A stretch of DNA of 64,000 nucleotides from an uncultured Kiritimatiellota bacterium. Its GTDB lineage: Bacteria > Verrucomicrobiota > Kiritimatiellia > RFP12 > DVOR01. Of this stretch, positions 9,703-18,126 are shown one piece after another (position 1 is the first letter of the stretch; each line of letters starts with the position of its first letter). The position numbers and the translations under genes were made by a program. The notes under the pieces were generated by a model. That model did no database searches, had not been told where the DNA came from, and saw only the letters and a program-made list of their open reading frames with translations. The stretch spans positions 1 to 64,000 of the forward strand of contig CALXSE010000009.1 of the NCBI GenBank assembly GCA_944391085.1, written 5' to 3'.

Positions 9703-10977
9703 ATGAAGATCTTGATTGTTGGAAACGGCGGGCGGGAGCACGCCATCGTTTGGCGTTTGTCGCAGGACGCGGCGGGGCATGTGCTTTTCTGCGCCCCCGG
9801 CAACGCGGGCACGGCGGCCCTCGCCGTCAATGTGCCGATCGGAACAGAGGATTTGCCGGGGCTCGTGGCCTGGGCGAAGGCCAACCGCCCGGACCTGGTC
9901 GTGGTGGGGCCGGAGGCCCCGCTCTGCGCGGGGTTGGCCGACCTGCTCGAGGCCGAGGGGCTGAAGGTCTTCGGCCCCGGCAAGGCCGCCGCGCGCCTGG
10001 AGGGGAGCAAGGCCTTCTCCAAGGAGGTCATGGAAAAGGCCGGCGTGCCCACGGCCCGTGCGCGCGTCTACACCGATTGCGCCGCAGCCCTTGCGGGGCT
10101 CGACGGGTTTTCCCTCCCCGTGGTCGTCAAGGCCGACGGCCTGGCGGCGGGCAAAGGCGTGGTCATCGCCCAGACGCGCACGGAGGCCGAGGCCGCGGTG
10201 CGCGACATGCTCGAGGGCGGGCGCTTCGGCGCGGCCGGCGCGGAGGTGCTCATCGAGGAGTTCCTGGAAGGCGAGGAAGCCTCCGTCTTTGCGTTGTGCG
10301 ACGGCGAGCGCGTGGCGCTCCTGCCCGCCGCGCAGGATCATAAGCGCGTGAACGACAACGACGAGGGCCCGAACACCGGCGGCATGGGCGCCTATACCCC
10401 CGCGCCCATCGCGACGCCCGAGGTGATGGCGCAGGTGCGCGACCGCGTCGTCCTGCCCACGCTGGCGGAGCTGCGCCGGCGCGGTATCGTCTACAGGGGC
10501 GTGCTCTTCTGCGGGCTGATGATCGGCCCCAAGGGCGTGAACGTGCTGGAGTTCAACTGCCGTTTCGGCGACCCCGAGACGGAGGTGGTGCTGCCGAGCC
10601 TGGAGGGCGACTTCGCCGGGACGCTCCTGGCCTGCGCCGAGGGGCGGCTCGACCCGGCCGCGCTGCGCATCCGCAAGGGCGCGGCGGTGACGGTGGTGAT
10701 GGCCGCGCCGGGTTATCCGGGAAGTTACCCGAAGGGCCTGGAAATCACGGGCCTTGGGCAGGCCGCGGCCAAGGGATGCCTGGTCTTCCACGCCGGCACG
10801 GCGGAGCAGGACGGCAAGGTCGTCACCGCCGGCGGGCGCGTGCTCACCGTGACGGCGCTGGGCGACGACCTGCGCGGCGCGGTCGACGCGGCCTACGCGG
10901 GCGTCGCCGAAATCCGCTTCGAGGGGGCCCACTTCCGCCGCGACATCGCGGCCAAGGCCTTCAAGCATCTTCATTGA
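9703..10977 (+). CDS. purD: Phosphoribosylamine--glycine ligase
   Basis: This 424-residue ATP-grasp enzyme joins glycine to phosphoribosylamine to make GAR in purine synthesis. It opens with MKILIVGNGGREHAIVWRL and contains the PDLVVVGPEAPL, GPGKAAARLEGSK, KADGLAAGKGV and NTGGMGAY motifs and the metal-binding NCRFGDPETEV. ATG 9703 is chosen because the protein begins exactly as the family does there and the -10 box immediately precedes it. An in-frame start at 9661 would lie upstream of the promoter. purE follows after 12 bases, so the two purine genes form one transcript. Confidence 0.96.
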   Translation: MKILIVGNGGREHAIVWRLSQDAAGHVLFCAPGNAGTAALAVNVPIGTEDLPGLVAWAKANRPDLVVVGPEAPLCAGLADLLEAEGLKVFGPGKAAARLEGSKAFSKEVMEKAGVPTARARVYTDCAAALAGLDGFSLPVVVKADGLAAGKGVVIAQTRTEAEAAVRDMLEGGRFGAAGAEVLIEEFLEGEEASVFALCDGERVALLPAAQDHKRVNDNDEGPNTGGMGAYTPAPIATPEVMAQVRDRVVLPTLAELRRRGIVYRGVLFCGLMIGPKGVNVLEFNCRFGDPETEVVLPSLEGDFAGTLLACAEGRLDPAALRIRKGAAVTVVMAAPGYPGSYPKGLEITGLGQAAAKGCLVFHAGTAEQDGKVVTAGGRVLTVTALGDDLRGAVDAAYAGVAEIRFEGAHFRRDIAAKAFKHLH

Positions 10978-10989
10978 AAGGAAAACGTC

Positions 10990-11490
10990 ATGGACAATCC
11001 GTTGGTCGGCATCATCATGGGCAGCGATTCGGACTGGGGCACGATGCGGCGGTGCGTGGACGTGCTCAGGCAGTTCGGCGTGCCCTTCGAGGCGCACGTG
11101 ATGAGCGCGCACCGCACGCCCGAGCGCGCCGCCGCGTATGCCTCGGAGGCCGAGGGGCGCGGGCTCAAGGTGCTCGTCTGCGCCGCCGGCCTGGCCGCAC
11201 ACCTGGCCGGCGTCGTCGCCGGGCACACGACCCTGCCGGTGATCGGCGTGCCGATGAAGGGCGGCGCGCTCGACGGGCTCGACGCGTTGCTGGCGACCGT
11301 TCAGATGCCCGGGGGCATCCCGGTGGCGACGCTGGCCCTGGGCAACGCCGGGGCCACGAACGCGGGCATCCTGGCCGCCCAGATCCTGGCGCTCGGCGAC
11401 CCCGCCCTGCGCGAGCGGCTCCATGCCTACAAGGCTGAGATGGCGCGCAAGGTGGAAGAGGCCGACGCGCGCCTGCAAGGCGAACTGTGA
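10990..11490 (+). CDS. purE: N5-carboxyaminoimidazole ribonucleotide mutase (class I PurE)
   Basis: A 166-residue PurE. It interconverts N5-CAIR and CAIR in purine synthesis. The signature GIIMGSDSDWGTM, MSAHRTPER, CAAGLAAHLAGVVAGHTTLPVIGVP and the GNAGATNAGILAAQIL block are all present, which matches the class I (bacterial mutase) type. AAAGGAAAACGTC precedes the ATG. purK is not in the window. The last two bases overlap the GTG start of the downstream amidase gene (GTGA at 11487-11490). Confidence 0.96.
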   Translation: MDNPLVGIIMGSDSDWGTMRRCVDVLRQFGVPFEAHVMSAHRTPERAAAYASEAEGRGLKVLVCAAGLAAHLAGVVAGHTTLPVIGVPMKGGALDGLDALLATVQMPGGIPVATLALGNAGATNAGILAAQILALGDPALRERLHAYKAEMARKVEEADARLQGEL

Positions 11491-12722
11491 GGCGCCTGGC
11501 ATTGGCGTTGCTTGCGGCGATGGCGTGTGGGCTCTGCCATGCGCTTTCGTACAGCGACGCCTATGCCTCGCCGCGCACCCGCGAGCGCGCCCGCCGCGCC
11601 TCGACGCAGTTCATCATCCTCCACACCACCGAGGGCGAGGCGAAGCCCTCGCTCCGGAAGCTCTCCAAAAACGGCGAGGCGCATTATTGCGTCGACCGCG
11701 ACGGCAAGGTTTACCGCATCGTCGAGCGTTCGCGCGTGGCCTACCATTGCGGCGTGAGCATGTGGCGTGGGCGCAGGAACCTCGACGACGTCTCCATCGG
11801 CATCGAGGTGGTGGGCTATCATGACCGCGCCCTCACCTCCCGCCAATACGTCGCCCTCCGCGAGCTGGTGCTGACGTTGCAGAAGATTTACGGCATCAAG
11901 GACGCCAACGTCATGCCGCACGCCCAGGTGGCCTACGGCACGCCCAACCGTTGGCACCCGCGCAGCCACCGCGGCCGCAAGCGCTGCGGCATGGGCTACG
12001 CCGTGCCCGCCGTGCGCAGGCTCCTGGGGTTGGAGGAACGGTGGCTCGTCGACCCGGACGTGCGCGCCAAGCGCCTGGTGGTGGGCGACGTCTACCTCTC
12101 GCAGGTGCTCTATGCCAAGAACGGCGAACAACTGTTGCCCTACAAGGTCCCCCGTTCCACCGCTGCGGCGGCGGAAAGGGTCGTCGCCTCCGCCGGCCCG
12201 CGCACCTACGTCATCAAAAAGGGGCAGACCGCCTGGGACGTCGCCAGGGATGCCTACAACGCCCCTTCCACCACCTATGTCTTCCCGGACGGCAGGCGGT
12301 TGCCCGGCGACAAGGTCAGGGACTGGGAGGGACTGGTCGTCGGCACCAAGGTCATCCTTGGCGACGCCGACGCCGCCGGTTCGCCTGTGCAGACGCTCGC
12401 CAAGGGGTCGCACCCGCGCCGCCTCATCGGCGAGGCCGTCTTCGCGCCGGACACGTGGTACATCCGCCCCACCGGCGGCTCCGTCCAGGGTTCGCGGCTT
12501 ACCGAGCGCAGCCTTGCGGCCATGCCGCCGGGCACCAAGATCCTCGTCGGCTATGCCAAAGGCGGCCCCGTCACCAGCCGACGTCTGCCCGCGCAGATCT
12601 GCCCCACGCAATGGGACGCCCCGGACACCTTCTATCTCATTCCCGGCCAGCCGCTTCGCCCCTCCGGGGAGATCGACATGCGGCGCGTCCCGCCGGGGAC
12701 GGTCGTTTTCTATAGGAACTAA
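11487..12722 (+). CDS. Secreted N-acetylmuramoyl-L-alanine amidase (Amidase_2/PGRP fold)
   Basis: A 411-residue exported protein with an N-terminal signal peptide (RRLALALLAAMACGLCHA). Residues about 38-180 form an Amidase_2 domain: ILHTTEG gives the first zinc His, then HYCVDRDGKVYRIVE, YHCG, SIGIEVVG, and MPHAQVAYG followed by HPRSHRG with further His ligands. Such enzymes cleave the amide bond between muramic acid and the stem peptide. The region around RTYVIKKGQTAWDVARDAY looks like a LysM-type wall-binding segment. The GTG start overlaps the purE stop. The neighbours on the right are a Pro-rich anchored protein and, convergently, a transpeptidase, making a small cell-wall group. No lipobox is seen. 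Confidence 0.8.
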   Translation: MRRLALALLAAMACGLCHALSYSDAYASPRTRERARRASTQFIILHTTEGEAKPSLRKLSKNGEAHYCVDRDGKVYRIVERSRVAYHCGVSMWRGRRNLDDVSIGIEVVGYHDRALTSRQYVALRELVLTLQKIYGIKDANVMPHAQVAYGTPNRWHPRSHRGRKRCGMGYAVPAVRRLLGLEERWLVDPDVRAKRLVVGDVYLSQVLYAKNGEQLLPYKVPRSTAAAAERVVASAGPRTYVIKKGQTAWDVARDAYNAPSTTYVFPDGRRLPGDKVRDWEGLVVGTKVILGDADAAGSPVQTLAKGSHPRRLIGEAVFAPDTWYIRPTGGSVQGSRLTERSLAAMPPGTKILVGYAKGGPVTSRRLPAQICPTQWDAPDTFYLIPGQPLRPSGEIDMRRVPPGTVVFYRN

Positions 12723-12727
12723 GCGCG

Positions 12728-13699
12728 ATGAGAGCCTTCTGCACCATCCTTGTCCTGATTATCCTTGCCCTGGGCGGCGCCATCGCCCTCAAGACGTTCG
12801 CCCCGGAACGCTGGGACGCCCTCGCCGGCGTGTCCCGGAGCGAGCCGCTTCCTGCGGCCGAGCCGCCCGCCCCGATTCCCGAACCCGAGCCCGAGGCCCC
12901 CGCCGAGCCGCCGCCCGCGCCCAAGCCGGAGCCGGCTGCGCCGCCCGCCCCGGCCCTCGAGCCCACCCCTGCGCCGGAACCGCCGCCCGCCCCCAAGGCC
13001 GCGCCGGAGCCGAACGCCGCGGGGCAGATCGGCTGGGGCGTCGTCACGGCGCCGGAGGCGAAGGCTTACGGGAAGGACGGCAAGGTCGTCGCGGAAATCC
13101 CCGGCGGTGAGGTCTTCGTCGTCCTCAAAGCCATCTCCGCCAACGGTAAACCGGCCTATTACGTCTGCCTCGACAAGCGCCCGAAGAAACCCGAATGCGC
13201 ACTGCTGGGCGATGACTGCCGCGTCTTCCTTGCGCCGCCGCCCGAGATCAAGGCGGACGTCGACGCCTTCGTCGCCTACAGCGGCAACCGCCGCGCGCTG
13301 GGCGATTATTACTCGGCCGTCGCCATGCGCGCCAAGCTCGAGGCGCGCGCCCGCGAGCGCCACCTGGCCAAGTCCCCCGCCGGGGCGCTCCCCAAGCTGA
13401 AGGCCCAGCTTGCCGACATCCCGGAGACCGACCGTCGTTACGAGGCCGCGCAGAAGCGCGCCCGCACCAACGCCGAGCGCCTCAAATACCAGGATCTGCG
13501 CAAGGAACTCCGCTACACCGCCACCGGCCTACGCGAGGAAATCAAGCGCCTCGAGGCCGCCAAAAAAAGCTGGGAGGCCGCCCATCCCTATGACGAGGCG
13601 GCCATCCGTTCCAATGCCGTCTGGCGCCGACTGACCCAGAACATCGAGCGGCTGGAGCCCAAGGCCAAAGCGGTCGAGGCGACCGCCCCCGGCGCGTGA
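12728..13699 (+). CDS. Membrane-anchored Pro/Glu-rich protein with C-terminal coiled coil
   Basis: This 323-residue protein is not a family I recognise. Residues 1-22 form one transmembrane anchor (ILVLIILALGGAIAL). Residues about 38-97 are a Pro/Ala/Glu spacer rich in PxPEPEP and PAP units, similar to TonB-like linkers that span the periplasm. A small globular part around GWGVVTAPEAKAYG follows, SH3-like in feel. The last 150 residues are strongly charged and helical, probably a coiled coil. It is five bases after the amidase gene, so a cell-envelope role together with that enzyme is plausible but not shown. Its stop is two bases from the convergent stop of the penicillin-binding protein gene. 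Confidence 0.7.
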   Translation: MRAFCTILVLIILALGGAIALKTFAPERWDALAGVSRSEPLPAAEPPAPIPEPEPEAPAEPPPAPKPEPAAPPAPALEPTPAPEPPPAPKAAPEPNAAGQIGWGVVTAPEAKAYGKDGKVVAEIPGGEVFVVLKAISANGKPAYYVCLDKRPKKPECALLGDDCRVFLAPPPEIKADVDAFVAYSGNRRALGDYYSAVAMRAKLEARARERHLAKSPAGALPKLKAQLADIPETDRRYEAAQKRARTNAERLKYQDLRKELRYTATGLREEIKRLEAAKKSWEAAHPYDEAAIRSNAVWRRLTQNIERLEPKAKAVEATAPGA

Positions 13700-13700
13700 C

Positions 13701-15152
13701 TCACTCCCGGCCCGCGCGCCAGGCCTCGAGCAGGCGCTTCGCGATCGGCAACGCCGCCTGCGCGCCGAAGCCGCCGTGCTCCACCAGCACCGTCACCACG
13801 ATCTGCGGGTTCTCCTCCGGCGCGAAGCAGGTGAACCACGCATGGTCGCGCCCCGAGGTCTCCGCCGTCCCGGTCTTCCCGCATACCCGCAGGCCCCGCA
13901 TCGCCACGCCGCGCGACGTCCCCCGCTCCACCGAGCGCCGCATCAGGTGACGCACCAGCTCCGCCACGTCGGCGCGCCAGACGCGCCGCGGCGCCTCCGG
14001 CGCGCCGGGCCCCAGGTGGGGCGGCATCAGGACGCCTCCGTTGGCGAAGGCCGCCGTCAGCGCCGCCACGTGCAGGGGCGTCAGCAGCAGTTCGCCCTGA
14101 CCGAAGCCCACGTAGGCCAACTGGTTGGGGCGCTTGGACAAATCCGGCACGCGCCCGGCCTCCGCGTCGAACGCGCGCTCGCCGCAGGCCGCCAGGGTGA
14201 AGCCTTCCGCGAGGCCCCCGCGCGCAGCGGCCGCGCGGAAGGCCTCCCACCCGCATTGGCGCGCGGCCTTCGCGAACCAGATGTTCGAGCTTTCGGCGAA
14301 AGCCGTGCCCAGATCCAGCGTCGCCTCGTCGGGCGCGTGGCGGTGCGTGTCGCCGATGGGGCGGGTGTTGGGCGCGGGGGCCCAGCCCTGCGGGGGGCAG
14401 ACGTACCGCCCGGCCTTGCCTTCCTGCACGGCCAGCGCGGCGATGAAGGGCTTGAAGACCGAGCCGGGCGGGTAAAGCCCATGCGTGGCGCGGTTGAAGA
14501 GCGGCGCGTCCGCATGGTTCCGCATCGCCGCCGGCAGGTCGTCCTCGTCCGCGGAAGGGCTGGAGACGAGGGCCAGGATCTCCCCCGTGCGCGGGTTCAG
14601 CGCCACCACCGCGCCTTTGCGCCCGCCGAGCGCGTCGAAGGCCTCGCGCTGGAGCCGTGCGTCGAGCGTCAGGCGCACATCCTGCGGCGCGGCGCGGCGG
14701 AGCCAGTCGCGCGGGCTTTCGGGCGTCGCGAAGCCGCAGAGCCGCGCGTCGTACACCCGCTCCAACCCCGTCAGCCCATACGTCCGCGAGGAATAGCCGA
14801 TGACGTGCAGCCCCGCCGGGCCGAGCGGCGCCTCGTGCCCCCACCGCCGACCCGGGAGCGGTGCGGCGAGCACCTCGCCGTTGCGGTCAAGCAGCCGCCC
14901 GCGGCCCTCGGCCGTCCGCTCGAGCGTCGCCGGGCGCGTGTCGTAGCGCCGTTGGAACTTTTGGAACGCCGTCGAGCCGAAGCCGCTTAACTGCCAGCCC
15001 GCCTGATGGGCCAGCAGGGCCGCGAACCCCGCCGCGAAGCAAAGCGCCAGCCCCCATCCGCGCCACCCCTTCCCGCGCGTCGGCCAAACCAACAGCCCCG
15101 CCGCGCAAAGCGCCAGCAGGGCCAGGAACGCCAAGTGGAAGACCGGGGCCAT
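13701..15152 (-). CDS. Class B penicillin-binding protein (peptidoglycan DD-transpeptidase)
   Basis: A 483-residue transpeptidase of the FtsI/MrdA/PbpA group. Two or three N-terminal hydrophobic segments precede the periplasmic part. Active-site motifs are complete: SxxK in PPGSVFKPF, SxN in ESSNIWF and KTG in CGKTGTAET. The N-terminal dimerisation-type region includes GRLLDRNGEVLA and LTGLERVYD. It cross-links peptidoglycan strands. At 483 residues it is shorter than classical FtsI or PBP2, closer to actinobacterial PbpA, so I give no symbol. A TATAAT box ends eight bases before the ATG, so it can be transcribed as a leaderless mRNA, separately from the interrupted gene that ends 22 bases upstream. 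Confidence 0.85.
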   Translation of the reverse strand: MAPVFHLAFLALLALCAAGLLVWPTRGKGWRGWGLALCFAAGFAALLAHQAGWQLSGFGSTAFQKFQRRYDTRPATLERTAEGRGRLLDRNGEVLAAPLPGRRWGHEAPLGPAGLHVIGYSSRTYGLTGLERVYDARLCGFATPESPRDWLRRAAPQDVRLTLDARLQREAFDALGGRKGAVVALNPRTGEILALVSSPSADEDDLPAAMRNHADAPLFNRATHGLYPPGSVFKPFIAALAVQEGKAGRYVCPPQGWAPAPNTRPIGDTHRHAPDEATLDLGTAFAESSNIWFAKAARQCGWEAFRAAAARGGLAEGFTLAACGERAFDAEAGRVPDLSKRPNQLAYVGFGQGELLLTPLHVAALTAAFANGGVLMPPHLGPGAPEAPRRVWRADVAELVRHLMRRSVERGTSRGVAMRGLRVCGKTGTAETSGRDHAWFTCFAPEENPQIVVTVLVEHGGFGAQAALPIAKRLLEAWRAGRE

Positions 15153-15160
15153 ACGCGCCC

Positions 15161-15166
15161 ATTATA
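15161..15166 (-). promoter_or_regulatory. -10 box TATAAT next to the PBP start codon
   Basis: On the minus strand TTGTATAAT ends eight bases before the ATG at 15152. It lies in the 22-base gap after the upstream gene. There is no Shine-Dalgarno in the gap, so a leaderless transcript is predicted. Confidence 0.6.
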
Positions 15167-15174
15167 CAACATCG

Positions 15175-17007
15175 TCACGCCTCCCACAGTTCCCCGATGC
15201 GCCACCACAGCAACTGCGGGAGGGCGACGAGATACGTCTGCGGCACGAAGAGGAGATAGCGTGCGTAACGCTGCGTGCGGGAAGGACACTGCGTGATGGC
15301 ATGGTGGTAGGAGAGCGGCGGCTCGATCCTCTCGTTGAGCATGGCGGAAACGTAGGGGAAGCCGAAGTCGCGCCTGCGTGGTGAAACCGTTCCTGCCTCG
15401 ACCAACGGCAGTTCCCGCAGGGCGGGTGTTTGCCGGTGAATCAGGCGGATGGCGTTGTTTACGCCGTCGTCTTTGAAGAGACAGAGGGCCTGGAGGACGG
15501 GTTCGCGGAGGGCTGACTTCAGCTCGTAGGCGTGGTCGATCGGGAGCGCCGCAAAGAACAGGCCTTTGGCTACCGCCCCAGCGGCCAAGATGCCGCCAAG
15601 CGCCCATCCCAACGGCCTCCACCGTCTTGGGAAATCGGAGAGGAAGCACCCGACGGCCAGCGCGGGCAGGAGATAGAGCCAGGGCACATAGCGCAGATAA
15701 CCGACGTAGGCCGGAGGGAAGGCCACCACGCCGATTGCGCAGAAGAGAAGGGGCAAGCGCATGTCCCGGCCGCCAAAGAGCAGAAGACTTACGAGTGCAA
15801 CCAGGAACAAAATCCGCTCAGTCCCGGGCATTGGTTGGGAACCGTCCGAGCCATTCCATGCATTCCACACGCGGCACCACGGCTTGAAGCCCGGCCGGTC
15901 AAGCTTCCATGCGTAATAGGCACGGGTGAGGGACGGGCTCAGGTAGGCGTTGGTCAGTAGCCCCACATACCCCATCGCCTGGGCGTCCGCGTTCTTGTCG
16001 TGGAAGTTGGCGGTGATGTCGAACGCCGGGAAACGCGCCTCGTCCGCCGTATAGGCCGGGTAGAGCGGGTGGCCGACCTTGGCCCATGAGGTCAGGTAAG
16101 GCGCCGTGCAAACCCAGCAGAGCCCCGCCGTCAGCAAGACCCCACAGAATGCCAGCTGCGCCGCCCAACGCCGCCAGTTTTCGCGAAAGCGCCAGAACCC
16201 AAGGCCGGCGAACAGGCACCAAAAGACAAAGCACGTCAGCAAAGACGATTGCTTGGCCACCATCATCCACAGGGAGAAGATCAGCAGCGTTCCCCACGCG
16301 CGCTTCCCGTGCAAAATGCGCGCCATGGACAGCATCACGCCCACGCCGGTGAACGCGACGGTCGAATCGACCGCGCCAGGAAGTCCCCACCCGGAACCAA
16401 AAAACAGCGATGTCAGCGTCAGGGCCGACAAGCCACATACCCAATGGTTCCAGCCCTTTTCGCGCCCAAACCGCCAGAACGCCCCCAGGGCCGGCAACAA
16501 TAGGAATGGCGTTAACGCGAAGCTGACGTTGAATGGTTTCTGAGAGAAGGTGGCGAACACGGCGTTGAAGATCTCGACGGGGCGTGTGATGTAAAGGACG
16601 TGCCAACGCAGCATTTCCTCCAGCGGAAGGCCGGCCGCCGCGGCCAACGCCTCCGGCGTGGAGGCCCGCACCAGGTTCCACCCTTCCATCAGCAGCCGCG
16701 TCACTGGTATGTGATAACCCATGTTGTCGATTCCACCCAGCGCCAGGCACCCCGAAACAACCCAGATGGCCGCCAGGAAAAGCAGGAAGAGGCCCATCCC
16801 GGACAACCGTGCCCGTCAGGCAAACCGCGACTGCGCGGCGGCCACCGCGAACGCCGCCGCAAGCCCCAGCGCGAACTGCCAGGCGGAACAGCGCCCGCCG
16901 AACCAGAATGCAGCCGTCGCAGACAGCACCACCGCCAGCGGAAACGCCAAAACCATCCGTTCCAGCACGACAAGCGCCGGACGCAACCCACTGAATAACC
17001 CACGCAT
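15175..17007 (-). pseudogene. Polytopic membrane protein A, interrupted by one in-frame TGA (paralog of 32047-33969)
   Basis: From ATG 17007 the frame reads 63 residues (MRGLFSGLRPALVV...) to TGA at 16818-16816, then continues in the same frame without another stop to 15175. Read through, it is about 610 codons with around ten membrane segments. It aligns without gaps to the intact paralog B across the interruption: SRFA-stop-RARL here against GAGMRARL there. Other shared blocks are GIDNMGYHIP, EGWN, ADEARFPAFDIT, NADAQAMGYVG and NAYLSP. The D/Y/H-rich first loop suggests a GT-C-type membrane glycosyltransferase, by inference. A recent nonsense change is the simplest reading. A split product restarting at TTG 16806 or ATG 16797, UGA recoding, or a base error are alternatives. 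AGGAGG precedes ATG 17007. Confidence 0.75.
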
Positions 17008-17198
17008 AAAAACACGCCTCCTTTTCATGTTCCAACAGAGGCCCTAGCAAAGCCCGTCAACGAACATGTCAAAGGAGGCGTGCCAGATAAGCACGCCTCG
17101 CTCAGACTCATCGCCCGTTGACCGAAAGTTGCTAGGTTTCTGTTGGAGCGAATTGTCTACGCAAAGCGAAAACATTCCGTGGCTGCCCCACGGCGTGC
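17008..17198 (-). promoter_or_regulatory. Structured leader RNA of membrane gene A (candidate riboswitch, copy A)
   Basis: This minus-strand leader is about 190 nt. In 5'-3' order it has a hairpin CCGTGG/CCACGG (17193-17177) and the motif GAATGTTTT (17177-17169). The enclosing helix is CCAACAGA (17146-17139) with TCTGTTGG (17039-17032) plus CCTAGCAA (17136-17129) with TTGCTAGG (17050-17043), separated by AA on one side and GCC on the other. The inner helix is GTCAACG (17122-17116) with CGTTGAC (17062-17056). The central hairpin is GAGGCGTGC/GCACGCCTC (17099-17075). The arm CACGCCTCCTTT (17082-17071) can instead pair with AAAAGGAGGCGTG (17025-17013), which contains the Shine-Dalgarno and is followed by TTTTT and then ATG. 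These pairings exclude each other. Confidence 0.75.
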
Positions 17199-17202
17199 CA
17201 TT

Positions 17203-17208
17203 AAGATA
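17203..17208 (-). promoter_or_regulatory. Extended -10 box TATCTT for leader A
   Basis: ATGGTATCTT on the minus strand carries an upstream TGG, like other boxes in this window. A start near 17198 begins the RNA with GGCACGCC. A loose -35 (TTGCGC) lies about 15 bases further upstream. Confidence 0.5.
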
Positions 17209-17253
17209 CCATTGTCCTCCCCCGCGCAAGCCCCTTCGCGGCCTTGCGTGTCG

Positions 17254-18126
17254 TTATCGGCGGGCGGCGTGGGTGGAGAGCGCGACGCCCGAGAGGGTCA
17301 GCGCCGCGCCGAGCAGGGTGGGGGCGTCAAGCGGCTCGCCGAGCACACCGGCCGCGACGAGGACGCCGATGACGGGGATCAGGTAGAGCAGGAGCGTCGC
17401 CCGGACGCCGCCCAGACGCGCCACGGCGCGGTTCCAGGCCGCGTAACTGAGCGCCGAGGCGAGGATCCCCAGGAAAAGCAGGCGCCAGACGTTGGGCCAC
17501 GCCAGCAACGGCGCGGCGCGCCACGCCCCCGCGTCGAGCAGGCACAGGGGCGCCATGGCGAGCAGCCCCCAGAGGAAGGTGCGCCGCGTCACGGCCAGCC
17601 CGTCCACGCCTTGGGGCAGGGGCAGGAGCGTGTAGCACGCCCATGCAAGCGCCCCCAGCAGGCCGAACGCCGCGCCTTGCCACGCCCCGCGGAGCGCTCC
17701 CACATCCCCGCCCGTCACCGTCAGCGCTACGCCGCCCATCGCCAGGGCGAAGCCGCACCAATACCAAGCACCCAGCCGCGCGACGCGCCCCAACGCCCGC
17801 GAGAAAAGCGCGGTAAGCAACGGCGAGACGCACACCACCACGGCCACCATCCCGGCGCGGGCGTGGACAAGCGCCAGATTCTCGAAATGGAAATAAAGCG
17901 CGATGCCCAGCGTCCCCGCCAGCGCCAGGCGCGCCTCCACGCGCCACCCCATCCACGGCAGGCGGCGCGGCGCGAGCGTCCACAGCGCGGCGTAACCCAC
18001 GACGAAGCGCGACAGCAAAATCTCCGTCGGCGGCAGGGAGCCGAGCAGCTGCTTGGTGGTGGCGAAGGTGGCCCCCCAGACCGCGACGGCGAAGAGGCAG
18101 GGCCACCAACCGGAACGCGCGCTCAT
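17254..18126 (-). CDS. EamA/DMT-family transporter
   Basis: A 290-residue inner-membrane protein with ten predicted hydrophobic helices in two EamA repeats. The first begins at FAVAVWGATFATTKQLLGSLPP and the second near AAFGLLGALAWACYTLL. The C-terminal repeat ends LYLIPVIGVLVAAGVLGEPL, typical of the drug/metabolite transporter superfamily. Members export amino acids, sugars or other metabolites; the substrate cannot be read from sequence. The ATG at 18126 overlaps the TGA of the U32 gene (ATGA), so it is translated from that transcript. Confidence 0.85.
   Translation of the reverse strand: MSARSGWWPCLFAVAVWGATFATTKQLLGSLPPTEILLSRFVVGYAALWTLAPRRLPWMGWRVEARLALAGTLGIALYFHFENLALVHARAGMVAVVVCVSPLLTALFSRALGRVARLGAWYWCGFALAMGGVALTVTGGDVGALRGAWQGAAFGLLGALAWACYTLLPLPQGVDGLAVTRRTFLWGLLAMAPLCLLDAGAWRAAPLLAWPNVWRLLFLGILASALSYAAWNRAVARLGGVRATLLLYLIPVIGVLVAAGVLGEPLDAPTLLGAALTLSGVALSTHAARR

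Noticed and set aside
16807-16830. Selenocysteine insertion at the TGA of membrane gene A
   Set aside because: The sequence after TGA forms only a weak five-pair hairpin with a wobble, unlike a bacterial SECIS. The aligned residue in paralog B is Met, not Cys, and no sel genes are visible.
15899-17050. A 383-codon minus-strand frame overlapping membrane gene A, as evidence of a frameshift in A
   Set aside because: It is a shifted-frame shadow. The true frame of A continues in phase on both sides of the TGA and aligns with paralog B without gaps, so no frameshift is needed.
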